A DNA stretch of 64,000 nucleotides from Vreelandella neptunia (GTDB taxonomy: Bacteria; Pseudomonadota; Gammaproteobacteria; Pseudomonadales; Halomonadaceae). The notes under the pieces were generated by a model, which saw only the letters and a program-made list of their open reading frames with translations, did no database searches and was not told where the DNA came from. Shown here piece after piece: positions 53,287-62,240 of this stretch. Position numbers and translations under genes: made by a program. The stretch is taken from contig NZ_CP140255.1 of the NCBI RefSeq assembly GCF_034479615.1, forward strand, positions 1,922,001 to 1,986,000, given 5' to 3'. Numbering within the stretch: the first letter of the stretch is position 1; the number at the start of each line of letters is the position of its first letter.

Positions 53287-54767
53287 CGCAGGCGCCCAGC
53301 TTCCTGAAAGGAGAAATAGATAAACAGCAGCGCCATCCCTAAGTAGCCCATCACGAACTCTGGGGAAGCATTGAGTGACAGCTCGGGGGCATGCATCAGC
53401 CCGACGAAGGAAAAGCCCGCGGCAATGGCTGCGAAGGCGGCCGCACGTCGGAACTGATGGTCAATTACCGATACTGTCATTGCGCCCAGCAGAATGGCCA
53501 TAAACATAGCCCCTTGGCCCATTACCACAATGGCACTGGATATGTCGGTGACGACTTCACCAGCCCCGCGGTTAAAGCGCGTCATCACGTAGTTGGCGAA
53601 GTAGGGCAGCATGGCCAGCGCCACAGCAGGGTAGTAGCGTGTGTCGTTGGCCTGAAACGCGGTGGCAATCATCGACATGCCGACAAAGACCAAAATCGGT
53701 GCCACCACCGAAACGGGAATAATCGCGGCCAGGGCGGCGATTAAACCAAACATGGTAGCCAGCGCATAAACAGCACCGTTGAGAAGGCTGTAGCCTCGGC
53801 CTGCGCCCATCCACTTGGCCCCCACGGTAGCTATATAAACCGTGGTTGGAAACACGCCGCCAAACAGGGCGCCAATCATGGTACCGGCGCCATCAACCGC
53901 CTGACACTCGCGCACATCGTACTTATCGCCTGCCGCCTCCATCGCCTCGACGTTGTTCATCGTCTCAATGGCGTTATACAGCGTGATCGGCAGAACGACG
54001 GTCAAGACTGCGAGCATGCTGGTGAACAGTAAACCCAGCCCTTCAAACCAGGCTAGATTGGGAAGCAGCGGGTAAAAGCCTAGGTGGGTAAAGGCATCGC
54101 TAAAGCGTTCGGTACCGGCATCGCCAATCAAATAGGCCATGGCAGTACCGACGATGATGGCGAATAGCGAGGTGGGCAGTTTAAACGGCATGCTCACTCT
54201 GGCGACCAGGCCAACAATAATGATCGCTAACACCAGCAGGCCAATAATCGGCATTTCCAGGGTTTTGAACAGCATTTCACCGGCGATAAACGTCAGGGCG
54301 ACACCGGCAACGGCGCCCAGCATCGCGGCGCGGGGCAGGTGATACTGCACCCAGCGGCCAACCACGCTGATCGCGGCTTCGATAGCGCCGCTGATAAAAC
54401 AGGCGGCGACCGCAACTTTCCAGGCCATTTCAGCATCACCGGTGAGCTGTTTGGCGGGTAGCAGTACGCCGAATAGAAACACAAACATGACCGGCGTTGA
54501 GATACCGTAAGAGAGCGCCGTTACATCGGCACGGTTCTCCTTACGGGCCAATCTTGCCGCGCTCCATGCATAGTAGAAATTACCCACCATGACCGCGACT
54601 GCCGCTCCCGGCAGCACCTGCCCATAGACAATGGATGAGGGGAATCCCATGCCCAACATGGTGATGGCGATAATGACAAAGTTGGCAATATTGTTTTGGA
54701 ACAGGGCGAAGAACGCGTCGGTATCTTCTTTTTTGTACCAGGGGTAGTGGATGCTGGCAGCCGCCAT
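53283..54767 (-). CDS. NCS2-type (uracil/xanthine-like) permease
   Basis: A 494-aa membrane protein with about 12–14 helices. It fits the nucleobase-ascorbate transporter/NCS2 superfamily: an opening FQNNIANFVIIAITMLGMGF and ALSYGISTPVMFVFLFGVLL. Later come YNAIETMNNVEAMEAAGDKY, GTMIGALFGGVFPTTVYIAT (substrate loop) and GAKWMGAGRGYSLLNGAVYA. The substrate is unproven; xanthine, uracil or another purine-like compound is likely. ATG 54767 has AGAGG 6 nt upstream. It is transcribed towards the MATE gene. Confidence 0.82.
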   Translation of the reverse strand: MAAASIHYPWYKKEDTDAFFALFQNNIANFVIIAITMLGMGFPSSIVYGQVLPGAAVAVMVGNFYYAWSAARLARKENRADVTALSYGISTPVMFVFLFGVLLPAKQLTGDAEMAWKVAVAACFISGAIEAAISVVGRWVQYHLPRAAMLGAVAGVALTFIAGEMLFKTLEMPIIGLLVLAIIIVGLVARVSMPFKLPTSLFAIIVGTAMAYLIGDAGTERFSDAFTHLGFYPLLPNLAWFEGLGLLFTSMLAVLTVVLPITLYNAIETMNNVEAMEAAGDKYDVRECQAVDGAGTMIGALFGGVFPTTVYIATVGAKWMGAGRGYSLLNGAVYALATMFGLIAALAAIIPVSVVAPILVFVGMSMIATAFQANDTRYYPAVALAMLPYFANYVMTRFNRGAGEVVTDISSAIVVMGQGAMFMAILLGAMTVSVIDHQFRRAAAFAAIAAGFSFVGLMHAPELSLNASPEFVMGYLGMALLFIYFSFQEAGRLR

Positions 54768-54854
54768 GGTAGGCCTCTTGATTATGGTGTGTTGTATACA
54801 AGGCAACGCTGAGTGTGCCGAAGTGTTGACTGATCGGTCAAGTGCTCAGCACAC

Positions 54855-54884
54855 AAAAACGCCCAGGTAGGCCTGGGCGTTTGT
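54855..54884 (-). terminator. Intrinsic terminator of the aminotransferase gene
   Basis: AAACGCCCAGG and CCTGGGCGTTT pair around a short TAGG centre. On the minus strand TTTTTGTG follows. It lies about 20 bp past the aminotransferase stop. Confidence 0.9.
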
Positions 54885-54904
54885 AGTACGGCAATGCTTG
54901 CTAG

Positions 54905-56095
54905 CTAGTCGTTAACAGCGGCAATCGCTTTAGCCAGGTAGGGCAGGTTCTCATGGGAGAAGCCCGCTACGTTAGCGCGACCCGAGCGCACCATGTAGAT
55001 GCCAAATTCATCGCGCAAACGATCCACCTGTTCCGGCGTTAAGCCGGTGTAGGAGAACATGCCGCGCTGCTCTGCTACGCAGGCGTACTTCTCGTCAAGC
55101 CCGTAGGGCTTCAGCGCTTCGACGAAATCGCGACGCAGGGTATTAATACGATCACGCATTTCGGTCAGCTCTTCACGCCATAGCGCAGTCAGCTCTGGAT
55201 CGTGGAGGATCTCGCTGACGATAGCGCCGCCGTGCGCAGGCGGGTTTGAGTAGTTTTCCCGTGCCACGATCGCGACCTGCGAGCGAATGTTATCCATCTG
55301 CTCGCTGTCTTTTGCCACCATGATCAAGCAGCCGGTACGCTCGCAATAAATACCAAAGTTCTTCGAGCAGGAGCTGGTGATGATCGCTTCGTCGAGGTTT
55401 TCCGCCAGCAGGCGTACGCCGTAAGCGTCCTCATCCAGGCCTTCACCAAAGCCCTGATAGGCAAAGTCGATCAGCGGCAGCAGCTTGCGCTCACGGACGA
55501 TCTCTAGCACTTCCTGCCACTGGGCGTGGGAAAGATCAAACCCAGTCGGGTTGTGACAGCAGGCGTGGAGTACGACTACATCACCTTCTGGGATACTTTT
55601 TAGCGCTGCACGCATACCGTCAAAGTCGAGACGGTTGTCAGGGTCAACGTAGGGGTACTTGTGTAGCTCAATACCTGCGGCGGTAAAAATACCGTGGTGG
55701 TTGGGCCACGTTGGGTCGCTTACCCAGATACCTTTGCCCGGCAACTGAGTGGAAATGAAATCGGCTGCCAAGCGCAGGGCGCCGGTGCCGCCAGGCGACT
55801 GGGTAGCGCTGGCACGGTTGGCTTTCAGTACCGGTGACTCAGCACCAAATACCATGGGAAGTACTACTTCGCCATAGCTAGGCGCGCCGTGAGAACCGAT
55901 ATAGGTTTTCGTCGTTTCATTCTTGAGCAGGCGAGCTTCTGCTTCCTTAACGGCGCGCATTACCGGCGTATTGCCTTGGGTATCGCGGTAAACACCAACA
56001 CCTAAATCCACCTTTTGCGGATTGGTATCTTTCTTGAAAGCTTCGATCAGCCCGAGAATGGCATCTCCTGGGACTCGCTCAATATGCTCAAACAT
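54905..56095 (-). CDS. tyrB: Aromatic/aspartate aminotransferase (class I)
   Basis: PLP transaminase of the AspC/TyrB/PhhC group, 396 aa. Motifs are DLGVGVYRDTQGNTPVMRAV, SPGGTGALRLAADFISTQLP, VVLHACCHNPTGFDLSHAQW (cofactor Asn), LIDFAYQGFGEGLDED (Asp/Tyr) and the PLP lysine in ITSSCSKNFGIYCERTGCLI. It directly follows phhB (adjacent stop and start), as phhC does in Pseudomonas, so aromatic amino acids are the likely substrates. phhA is not in the window. Confidence 0.9.
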   Translation of the reverse strand: MFEHIERVPGDAILGLIEAFKKDTNPQKVDLGVGVYRDTQGNTPVMRAVKEAEARLLKNETTKTYIGSHGAPSYGEVVLPMVFGAESPVLKANRASATQSPGGTGALRLAADFISTQLPGKGIWVSDPTWPNHHGIFTAAGIELHKYPYVDPDNRLDFDGMRAALKSIPEGDVVVLHACCHNPTGFDLSHAQWQEVLEIVRERKLLPLIDFAYQGFGEGLDEDAYGVRLLAENLDEAIITSSCSKNFGIYCERTGCLIMVAKDSEQMDNIRSQVAIVARENYSNPPAHGGAIVSEILHDPELTALWREELTEMRDRINTLRRDFVEALKPYGLDEKYACVAEQRGMFSYTGLTPEQVDRLRDEFGIYMVRSGRANVAGFSHENLPYLAKAIAAVND

Positions 56096-56434
56096 TTATT
56101 CGGCTACCTCGTCGGTTCTGGCGGCAAGAATGAAGTCATTAAGATGCAGGCCTTTAATAGCGTGAGACCACCACGTAACGGTGGCTTTGCCCCACTCGGT
56201 CACGATAACGGGGTGATGGCCGGCCTGCTCTGCAATATCGCCAACGCTCTGGGTAAACGCCAATGCGCTGGCAAAGTCACGGAATTTAAAACTTCGCGAC
56301 AGCTTCATGATGCCATCGTGCTCGACAATCTGCCACTGGCTGAGGCTTTTTAGCCGCTCTTGGGCCTCATCTTTATTAAAAGGTTGAGCATCTTTGCTGC
56401 ACGGCTCACAAATGGCATCGGCTAGCCTTGTCAT
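56096..56434 (-). CDS. phhB: Pterin-4-alpha-carbinolamine dehydratase
   Basis: Recycles the pterin cofactor of phenylalanine hydroxylase by dehydrating 4a-hydroxytetrahydrobiopterin. It is 112 aa. Signatures are DEAQERLKSLSQWQIVEHDG, RSFKFRDFASALAFTQSVGD and EQAGHHPVIVTEWGKATVTW (the HHPxxxxxW motif). It abuts the aminotransferase gene, so the two form a phenylalanine/tyrosine catabolic pair even though phhA is absent here. Confidence 0.95.
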   Translation of the reverse strand: MTRLADAICEPCSKDAQPFNKDEAQERLKSLSQWQIVEHDGIMKLSRSFKFRDFASALAFTQSVGDIAEQAGHHPVIVTEWGKATVTWWSHAIKGLHLNDFILAARTDEVAE

Positions 56435-56464
56435 TGTATGGCTCCTGCAATGGGGGATTCCCTA

Positions 56465-57367
56465 TCAGCGTAGATGGCAAACGCAGTCGCGACCAACGTC
56501 TTTGGCGCTATACAACGCCTGGTCGGCCCGCTCGATCAAGCTCGTGAGGGGTTCGCCACAGCGATACTCGGCAACCCCAATGCTCAATGTCACTTGGCCC
56601 GGCCCCATACCGAAGTCGCGTACACTGATGGCCTGGCGTAAGCGGTCAGCAAGTGCATGGCATTGCTGCAGCGGCGTAAGCGGCAGCACGACCATAAACT
56701 CTTCACCTCCTAACCGAGCGACCATGTCTTCACAGCGCAGCAGCGACTGGGCGTGCATCGCTAGCTGTTTAAGCACATCATCCCCATGTAGGTGGCCCCA
56801 GCGGTCGTTAAGGCGTTTAAAATGATCGATATCGATCATCATGATGGAGAGCGGTGTGCCGTGGCGGGTGCTAAGCGATGTAACATGGGTTAAGTGCATC
56901 ATCAGCTTGCGCCGATTGGGCAGTTGCGTCAGGGGGTCTGTGTCGCATAGGTTGCGAAGCCGCTGCTCTTCGCTGACTTGATCGCTAATATCCATCATTA
57001 TGCCGTTCCACTGTACGCCATCGACAACGGGCTTTGGCTTGGCGCTCACCGCAATCCAGCGGGGGTTGTCTTCTGGAAACGGTAGTCGAAAGCGCGTCGT
57101 GAGAGGCAGCATCCAGCGGGCCGAACGTTCGATCGCCGACATTATCTTGGGGTGGTCATTGCCGGTCAGTTGCTCAACTAACTCGCCAGCATTTTGAGCA
57201 AGCAGATCCCGGTCAATATGTTTGAGAGCCACGCCGCCGCCCTCTAAGTAGGGGAACCGCATATGGCCATTGCGCGCGCGATGAAACTGAAAGATAACGC
57301 CTGGTATGTGGGGTACAAGGTGGTCTGCACTGACTCGCTCTGGTGCGTCTATATCATTCACGGGCAT
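56465..57367 (-). CDS. PAS-GGDEF diguanylate cyclase
   Basis: Makes the second messenger c-di-GMP. It is 300 aa. An N-terminal PAS-like sensor (about 15–130) contains HIPGVIFQFHRARNGHMRFP and WIAVSAKPKPVVDGVQWNGI. The GGDEF domain starts DTDPLTQLPNRRKLMMHL and has MMIDIDHFKRLNDRWGHLHG. The active-site motif is intact as ARLGGEEFMVV. An RxxD inhibitory site (RCED) sits five residues upstream, so product inhibition is expected. ATG 57367 has GGAG about 8 nt upstream; ATG 57385 is an alternative. c-di-GMP could feed the PgaCD synthase of this genome (inference). There is no membrane segment. Confidence 0.92.
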   Translation of the reverse strand: MPVNDIDAPERVSADHLVPHIPGVIFQFHRARNGHMRFPYLEGGGVALKHIDRDLLAQNAGELVEQLTGNDHPKIMSAIERSARWMLPLTTRFRLPFPEDNPRWIAVSAKPKPVVDGVQWNGIMMDISDQVSEEQRLRNLCDTDPLTQLPNRRKLMMHLTHVTSLSTRHGTPLSIMMIDIDHFKRLNDRWGHLHGDDVLKQLAMHAQSLLRCEDMVARLGGEEFMVVLPLTPLQQCHALADRLRQAISVRDFGMGPGQVTLSIGVAEYRCGEPLTSLIERADQALYSAKDVGRDCVCHLR

Positions 57368-57632
57368 GCGTGAATCTCCAAACATATGCCAATTTGAATT
57401 TGATCGTGAAGATTAGCCCTAAAACGTAATCAGGATGTAAACCATTGCAGACAAAATCACCATTATCTATATTTTTTTAGAATATGCATGTTCTTTTCTT
57501 GTATATATTGGATTCTATTTTAAGCAATAGACAAGGTGTTATTGGTATTTAGTGGTAAAATTAATTACTTTTTTGCATATTAAAAACCTTTTTTATTCCT
57601 GGGGTGGATTCTTGGAAGCAGGACGAGAGCAA

Positions 57633-58433
57633 ATGTCTCAGCCATACGGCTTGGTAAGTCTAGTGGGCGCTGGCCCTGGCGATCCGGAGTTATTAACGTT
57701 AAAAGCGTATAAGCGCCTACAGTCCGCTGAAGTGGTGCTGTACGACCGTTTGGTTAGCGATGAGATTGTCGCCTTTATACCGCCACAGGCGCAGCGATTT
57801 TATGTGGGTAAAGCACGCTCGCTGCACAGTGTCCCTCAAGAGGGTATTAATCAAGCGCTTGTAAAGTGGGCTCAGCAGGGTAAGCGTGTCGTGCGCCTTA
57901 AAGGTGGTGATCCGTTTATTTTTGGCCGAGGTGGAGAGGAGCTTGAGGCGCTGGTGGCGGCACAAGTGAGTGTGGAAGTAATCCCTGGGGTGACGGCGGC
58001 ATCAGGCTGCGCGGCCTATGCGGGCATTCCTTTGACTCATCGCGACCATGCCCAGTCGGTGCGTTTTGTTACCGGACATTTGCAACAGGGCGAGTGTGAG
58101 CTTGATTGGGATGCGTTAGCGCGGCCAGGGCAAACCTTGGTGTTTTATATGGGGCTCGGCACCGTAAAGGTAATCAGCCAAGCCCTGGTTGAGCATGGTT
58201 TAGCCCCAGATACGCCGCTGGCGCTAATTGAGCAGGGAACCACTCGCCGACAGCTTACTCACGTAGGCACGTTGTCTGCGCTGCCAGATGCTTTCTTGGC
58301 GGGCTCCATTAAACCGCCTACGCTGCTAATAGTGGGTAGCGTGGTGTCACTGCATACCACCTTGGATTGGTTTGATGCGTTCAGTGGAGAGGCCTCTGGC
58401 TTTCATGAGGGAAAGCATCCGCCTTCAGACTAA
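57633..58433 (+). CDS. cobA: Uroporphyrinogen-III C-methyltransferase
   Basis: SAM-dependent methylation of uroporphyrinogen III to precorrin-2, on the route to siroheme and cobalamin. It is 266 aa. Motifs are LVSLVGAGPGDPELLTLKAY, VVLYDRLVSDEIVAF, VVRLKGGDPFIFGRGGEELE and EVIPGVTAASGCAAYAGIPL. It is the single-domain form without the CysG dehydrogenase/ferrochelatase part. ATG 57633 fits the family; the frame is open 27 codons upstream over AT-rich DNA. There is no neighbour of the pathway in the window. Confidence 0.93.
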   Translation: MSQPYGLVSLVGAGPGDPELLTLKAYKRLQSAEVVLYDRLVSDEIVAFIPPQAQRFYVGKARSLHSVPQEGINQALVKWAQQGKRVVRLKGGDPFIFGRGGEELEALVAAQVSVEVIPGVTAASGCAAYAGIPLTHRDHAQSVRFVTGHLQQGECELDWDALARPGQTLVFYMGLGTVKVISQALVEHGLAPDTPLALIEQGTTRRQLTHVGTLSALPDAFLAGSIKPPTLLIVGSVVSLHTTLDWFDAFSGEASGFHEGKHPPSD

Positions 58434-58577
58434 AAAGATAAACACCTTTGCTTGATTGGTAACACTGCTGCAACATTTATACACGTTTTTGCAAACAGAC
58501 TGGCTAGATACAGCGAGCTGTGTATGCTGAAGGGGGAGATCATTCACGGTTAGCGCAATATCCACTTACTTGATTAT

Positions 58578-58606
58578 CGTTAGCTTGGACAAACGTTAGC
58601 TTAGAC
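58578..58606. promoter_or_regulatory. Direct repeat just upstream of the coiled-coil gene
   Basis: CGTTAGCTTGGAC and CGTTAGCTTAGAC (12 of 13 identical) start 16 bp apart and end 16 bp before the ATG at 58623. The spacing, about one and a half helical turns, and the position suggest a repressor or activator site, or a leader element; unproven. Confidence 0.4.
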
Positions 58607-58622
58607 CATAGAGGAAAGCATA

Positions 58623-59837
58623 ATGTCGGAAGCAAACCATTCGGATCAACAGTCGCCAGCCAACAAGCCAGAGCCGGCTAAAAAGTCGGATATGAAAACC
58701 CTCTTCCAGGATAACCGGGTAAAAGCCATTGCCGGTATTGCCGCCATTGCGGTTATTTGGGCGATTATGGCGCAGTCTAACGCAGGCTCTCGTCAGGATC
58801 GTGTCGATAGCCTAGAGGAGCAGCTCGCCAGTGCTGAGCAGGAAAATAGCCAAATGAGCCAGCGCATTAGCGAAATCGAGGAAGCTGAAACCAATTTAGC
58901 CGCGCTGCAGGAGGAGATGGCATCCCTGGAAGCTCAGCAGGAAGAGGCCAGCTCTTCGCTGGAAAGCGCCCAAGGGAATGTCAGCGATGTGCAGTCGCGT
59001 TTAGAAGAACTTGAATCCGAGCGTGATGCGCTGGAAGAGGAAATTGCCTCTCTTAATGACCAGGTAGAGAGCGCTGAAAGTGAGATGAGCGCGCTGCGCG
59101 AAGAGCGCGACGAAATCACCAGCACCCGTGACGAGGCAGAAAGCGCCCTTCAGCAAGTAGAAGAAGCGCGTTCTAGCGCTGAAGAAGCCCGTCAGGAGGC
59201 TGAGTCCGCCCGTCAGGAAGCTGAACAGCAGCGTCAAGAAGCGGTTGAAGAGCTGGGCAACACCGAAGAGGAGCTGTCCGGACTAGAAGAGCAGATTAGC
59301 CAGTCAAATGAACAGCTAAGCAGTTTAGAAGAAGAAATCTCAACTGCTCAAAGCGAGCTTGATGAGTTAAAAAGCGAGCGTGACTCCATTACTAGCGAGC
59401 GCGATGAGCTGCAAAACGAAGTTGATTCGCTAACGGCGCTTCGCGAAGAGGAAGAGCAGAGCTTGAGCGATGTGCGCAGCGAGCTCGACGACGTCATGGT
59501 CGCTTTGGAGATGGGCCGCGAGGAAGTGTCGAGTGTTGAAAGCGATATTGAAGAGCGTGAAAGCCAGTTGGAGCGTTTAGAAGGCCAGTTAAGCGAATGG
59601 CGCGATGAGCTGTCGACATTAGATAGCCGCTTGGCCGATGCGGAAGAATCCGCCGGTGAGGCTGCTTCATCTTCACAGAATAGCTCTTCACAGAATAGCT
59701 CCTCACAGAGCAGTTCTTCAGAAGAAGGCTCTTCAGATGGCTCGTCGGATGAAGGCTCGTCAGATGAGGGTTCTTCAAATGAGAGCGCCAATGATAGCGA
59801 TGGTGGCAGTGAAGAGTCACAGCAAAACGCAGGCTGA
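58623..59837 (+). CDS. Membrane-anchored long coiled-coil protein with Ser-rich acidic tail, unknown function
   Basis: A 404-aa protein that I do not recognise as a named family. A short cytoplasmic N-terminus (SDQQSPANKPEPAKKSDMKT) is followed by one membrane helix (IAGIAAIAVIWAIMAQ, about 35–52). About 285 residues of unbroken Glu/Ser/Leu-rich coiled coil come next (DSLEEQLASAEQ through LSEWRDELSTLDSRLADAEE). The last 60 residues are a low-complexity SSQNSS/SSDEGSS tail. The topology is probably N-in with the coil in the periplasm. It resembles envelope-spanning or chromosome-structuring coils in design only. AGGAAA precedes ATG. It is monocistronic: a direct repeat lies upstream and a strong terminator downstream. 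Confidence 0.75.
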   Translation: MSEANHSDQQSPANKPEPAKKSDMKTLFQDNRVKAIAGIAAIAVIWAIMAQSNAGSRQDRVDSLEEQLASAEQENSQMSQRISEIEEAETNLAALQEEMASLEAQQEEASSSLESAQGNVSDVQSRLEELESERDALEEEIASLNDQVESAESEMSALREERDEITSTRDEAESALQQVEEARSSAEEARQEAESARQEAEQQRQEAVEELGNTEEELSGLEEQISQSNEQLSSLEEEISTAQSELDELKSERDSITSERDELQNEVDSLTALREEEEQSLSDVRSELDDVMVALEMGREEVSSVESDIEERESQLERLEGQLSEWRDELSTLDSRLADAEESAGEAASSSQNSSSQNSSSQSSSSEEGSSDGSSDEGSSDEGSSNESANDSDGGSEESQQNAG

Positions 59838-59885
59838 TAAATGGCTAAATAGTAATGCTGTAACGCACCTTTCGCGTTAGTAAAG

Positions 59886-59926
59886 TGAGGGCGGATGTCG
59901 GGAACCCGGCATCCGCTCTCTTGTTG
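59886..59926 (+). terminator. Intrinsic terminator of the coiled-coil gene
   Basis: GAGGGCGGATGTCGGG and CCCGGCATCCGCTCTC pair with three non-Watson–Crick or mismatch positions around an AA loop, then TTGTTGTTGG follows. It is a strong stem with a moderate U-run, 50 bp past the stop. Confidence 0.75.
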
Positions 59927-60011
59927 TTGGTTTATGATTTTGGCTGTGAGGCGTATCATTCACGCAAGCCTAACGTAAATATTAAGAGCCTAAAACGAGG
60001 AGTGCCATTGA

Positions 60012-60812
60012 ATGGATGGGGTTAAGCATATTATTGCAGTGGCATCGGGCAAGGGCGGCGTGGGAAAATCCACCGTCACCGTGAATTTGGCATTAGCGCT
60101 GGCAGCGCAGGGCTACCGCGTGGGCGTCCTGGATGCGGATATCTATGGGCCCAGCCAGGCACAAATGCTCGGTGTTAAAGAGGGTACGCGCCCCCAGGCG
60201 GCAAGTAATGACAAATTCCTTCCGCTCCAGGCCCATGGCATTCAGGCTATGTCGATGGCGTTTATGGTCAACACACGTGAGCCTATGGTGTGGCGCGGAC
60301 CGATGGTGGTGGGCGCGTTCCAGCAGATGCTGACGCAAACTCAATGGGATAATCTCGATTTTCTATTGATCGATATGCCCCCAGGCACCGGTGATATCCA
60401 ATTGACTCTGGCCCAGAAAGTGCCGGTGGCGGGCGCGGTGATCGTAACCACACCGCAGGATATTGCGTTGTTAGATGCCCGTAAAGGGATCGAAATGTTC
60501 CGTAAGGTTAACGTGCCGGTGCTTGGCGTGGTGGAAAATATGAGCCTCTACCACTGCGAAAACTGTGGCCATGAAGCGGCTATCTTTGGCACCGGCGGTG
60601 GCGATAGTATCGCTCAGGAGTACGATACCCAAGTGCTTGGAAGGTTACCGCTAACGCTTTCCATCCGTGAACTGACGGATTCAGGCCGCCCGAGTGTGGT
60701 CTCTGAGCCTGAGGGGGCGGTGAGTCAAACCTTTGCGACTATTGCCAAAAAAGTCGCTGAAGCGGTTAGCGCGCATCAAGGCGACGGCCCAACTATTTCC
60801 TTTAGTGAGTGA
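60012..60812 (+). CDS. apbC: Mrp/ApbC-type iron–sulfur cluster carrier ATPase
   Basis: P-loop ATPase that carries Fe–S clusters to target proteins. It is 266 aa. The deviant Walker A is IIAVASGKGGVGKSTVTVNL, then VLDADIYGPSQAQMLGV, LLIDMPPGTGDIQLTLAQKV (Walker B/switch) and the cluster-binding CxxC in LYHCENCGHEAAIFG. It lacks the N-terminal ~95-residue DUF59 (MIP18-like) domain of E. coli Mrp, so it is the short form. It is followed 11 bp later by dcd. Confidence 0.92.
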   Translation: MDGVKHIIAVASGKGGVGKSTVTVNLALALAAQGYRVGVLDADIYGPSQAQMLGVKEGTRPQAASNDKFLPLQAHGIQAMSMAFMVNTREPMVWRGPMVVGAFQQMLTQTQWDNLDFLLIDMPPGTGDIQLTLAQKVPVAGAVIVTTPQDIALLDARKGIEMFRKVNVPVLGVVENMSLYHCENCGHEAAIFGTGGGDSIAQEYDTQVLGRLPLTLSIRELTDSGRPSVVSEPEGAVSQTFATIAKKVAEAVSAHQGDGPTISFSE

Positions 60813-60823
60813 TAACGAAATAA

Positions 60824-61390
60824 ATGAGTATCAAATCTGATAATTGGATTCGTCGCATGGCCAAAAGCGACGCGATGATTGAGCCGTTTGAAGCCGAGCA
60901 AGTGCGCTATGTGAACGATCAGCGCGTGATTTCTTACGGCACCTCAAGCTACGGTTACGATGTGCGCTGCTCAGACGAATTCAAAGTCTTTACCAATATT
61001 CACTCAGCGATTGTCGATCCAAAGGCGTTTGATGCGAAAAGCTTTGTCGATATTAAAGGCGACGTATGCATTATTCCGCCCAACTCTTTTGCGCTGGCGC
61101 GCACGGTGGAGTACTTCCGTATTCCCCGTAACGTGCTGACTATTTGCCTGGGAAAATCCACCTACGCGCGCTGTGGCATTATTGTTAATGTGACGCCGCT
61201 GGAGCCTGAGTGGGAAGGCCACGTTACGTTGGAGTTCTCTAACACCACCAACCTGCCGGCAAAAATCTATGCCCACGAGGGGGTCGCGCAGATGTTGTTC
61301 TTGGAGTCCGACGAAGTGTGCGAAACCTCGTATAAAGACCGAGGCGGGAAGTATATGGGCCAGCGTGGTGTGACCTTGCCGCGTACCTAG
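60824..61390 (+). CDS. dcd: dCTP deaminase
   Basis: Makes dUTP from dCTP for thymidylate synthesis. It is 188 aa. It starts [40 protein letters not shown] follows, then the trimer-interface and catalytic part [31 protein letters not shown] and [17 protein letters not shown]. All the usual residues are visible. Operon with apbC; a strong hairpin follows. The mrp–dcd order is seen in other Halomonas-like and pseudomonad genomes. Confidence 0.96.
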   Translation: MSIKSDNWIRRMAKSDAMIEPFEAEQVRYVNDQRVISYGTSSYGYDVRCSDEFKVFTNIHSAIVDPKAFDAKSFVDIKGDVCIIPPNSFALARTVEYFRIPRNVLTICLGKSTYARCGIIVNVTPLEPEWEGHVTLEFSNTTNLPAKIYAHEGVAQMLFLESDEVCETSYKDRGGKYMGQRGVTLPRT

Positions 61391-61411
61391 TTTACGCAAT
61401 GCACTGCTACG

Positions 61412-61449
61412 AAAAAGCGCCTTACGGCAAAACCGTAAGGCGCTTTTTA
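61412..61449. terminator. Bidirectional terminator between dcd and purN
   Basis: AAAAAGCGCCTTACGG and CCGTAAGGCGCTTTTT form a 16 bp stem around CAAAA. The A-rich left and T-rich right sides give U-runs on both strands, so it ends dcd (plus) and purN (minus), which converge here. Confidence 0.95.
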
Positions 61450-61472
61450 ATGCTTATGGTGATGATACCCGT

Positions 61473-62240
61473 CTAGCCCTGAGACTCTTCGTCGAGCTTT
61501 TCATCAAGGTCTTCATCAAGTTCTTCTGCAGCGTCGGCATGGGAAAGCCGCATGCCGTGTTCTGGCAGCAGGTGGCCGTCCATTTTGGCCCCTTCGGCGC
61601 TGAACTGCAGCCTGCCTTCCATAAACCACTGCACCGCAATCGGGTAGATTAGGTGTTCCCGTGAGCGAACCTTCTCTTGCAGTGTTTCAGCCGTGTCGTC
61701 AGCGTTGAGCAGCAGTTCCGCTTGCAGTACCACTGGGCCACCGTCTAACTCTTCGGTGACGAAGTGAACGCTACAGCCGTGGCTGGCAACACCGTCTGCC
61801 AGGGCGCGGGCGTGAGTGTTGAGCCCTTGGTAGTCCGGCAGTAACGAAGGATGGATATTCAACATTCGGCCCAGGAAGCGCTGCACAAAGCGAGGCGTCA
61901 AAATGCGCATAAAGCCTGCCAGAACGATCAGATCCGGCTCGTGGCGCTCAATGACTTTGATCAAGGCGCCGTCGTAGGCTTCGCGGCTATCGTATTCCCG
62001 GTGGGGGAGCGCAACCGCTTCAATGCCCGCTTCGTGGGCGCGTTTCAAACCATAGGCGTCAGCGACATTGGAAATCACCGCGACAATCTCACCGCCGCCT
62101 AAGCGGTCGTGGGACTGAGCATCAATCAGCGCCTGAAGATTGCTACCGCTGCCAGAGATAAGCACGACAATGCGGCGTGCACCGAGAGGCTCTGGCGTTA
62201 CGTCTTTAATGGTATCGCTCTGGTAGTCCGTATTGGTCAT
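61473..62240 (-). CDS. purN: Phosphoribosylglycinamide formyltransferase
   Basis: Transfers a formyl group from 10-formyl-THF to GAR in purine synthesis. It is 255 aa, about 40 longer than E. coli PurN. Motifs are [40 protein letters not shown], and the catalytic Asn/His/Asp stretch [20 protein letters not shown] then [17 protein letters not shown]. The extra length includes an 18-residue N-terminal stretch and an acidic C-tail ([16 protein letters not shown]). It overlaps the purM stop by 4 bp. Confidence 0.95.
   Translation of the reverse strand: MTNTDYQSDTIKDVTPEPLGARRIVVLISGSGSNLQALIDAQSHDRLGGGEIVAVISNVADAYGLKRAHEAGIEAVALPHREYDSREAYDGALIKVIERHEPDLIVLAGFMRILTPRFVQRFLGRMLNIHPSLLPDYQGLNTHARALADGVASHGCSVHFVTEELDGGPVVLQAELLLNADDTAETLQEKVRSREHLIYPIAVQWFMEGRLQFSAEGAKMDGHLLPEHGMRLSHADAAEELDEDLDEKLDEESQG

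Noticed and set aside
59680..59830. Short direct repeats in DNA (CACAGAATAGCTC-type) as a CRISPR or VNTR
   Set aside because: They lie inside the coding frame and encode the SSQNSS/SSDEGSS tail; no spacer structure.
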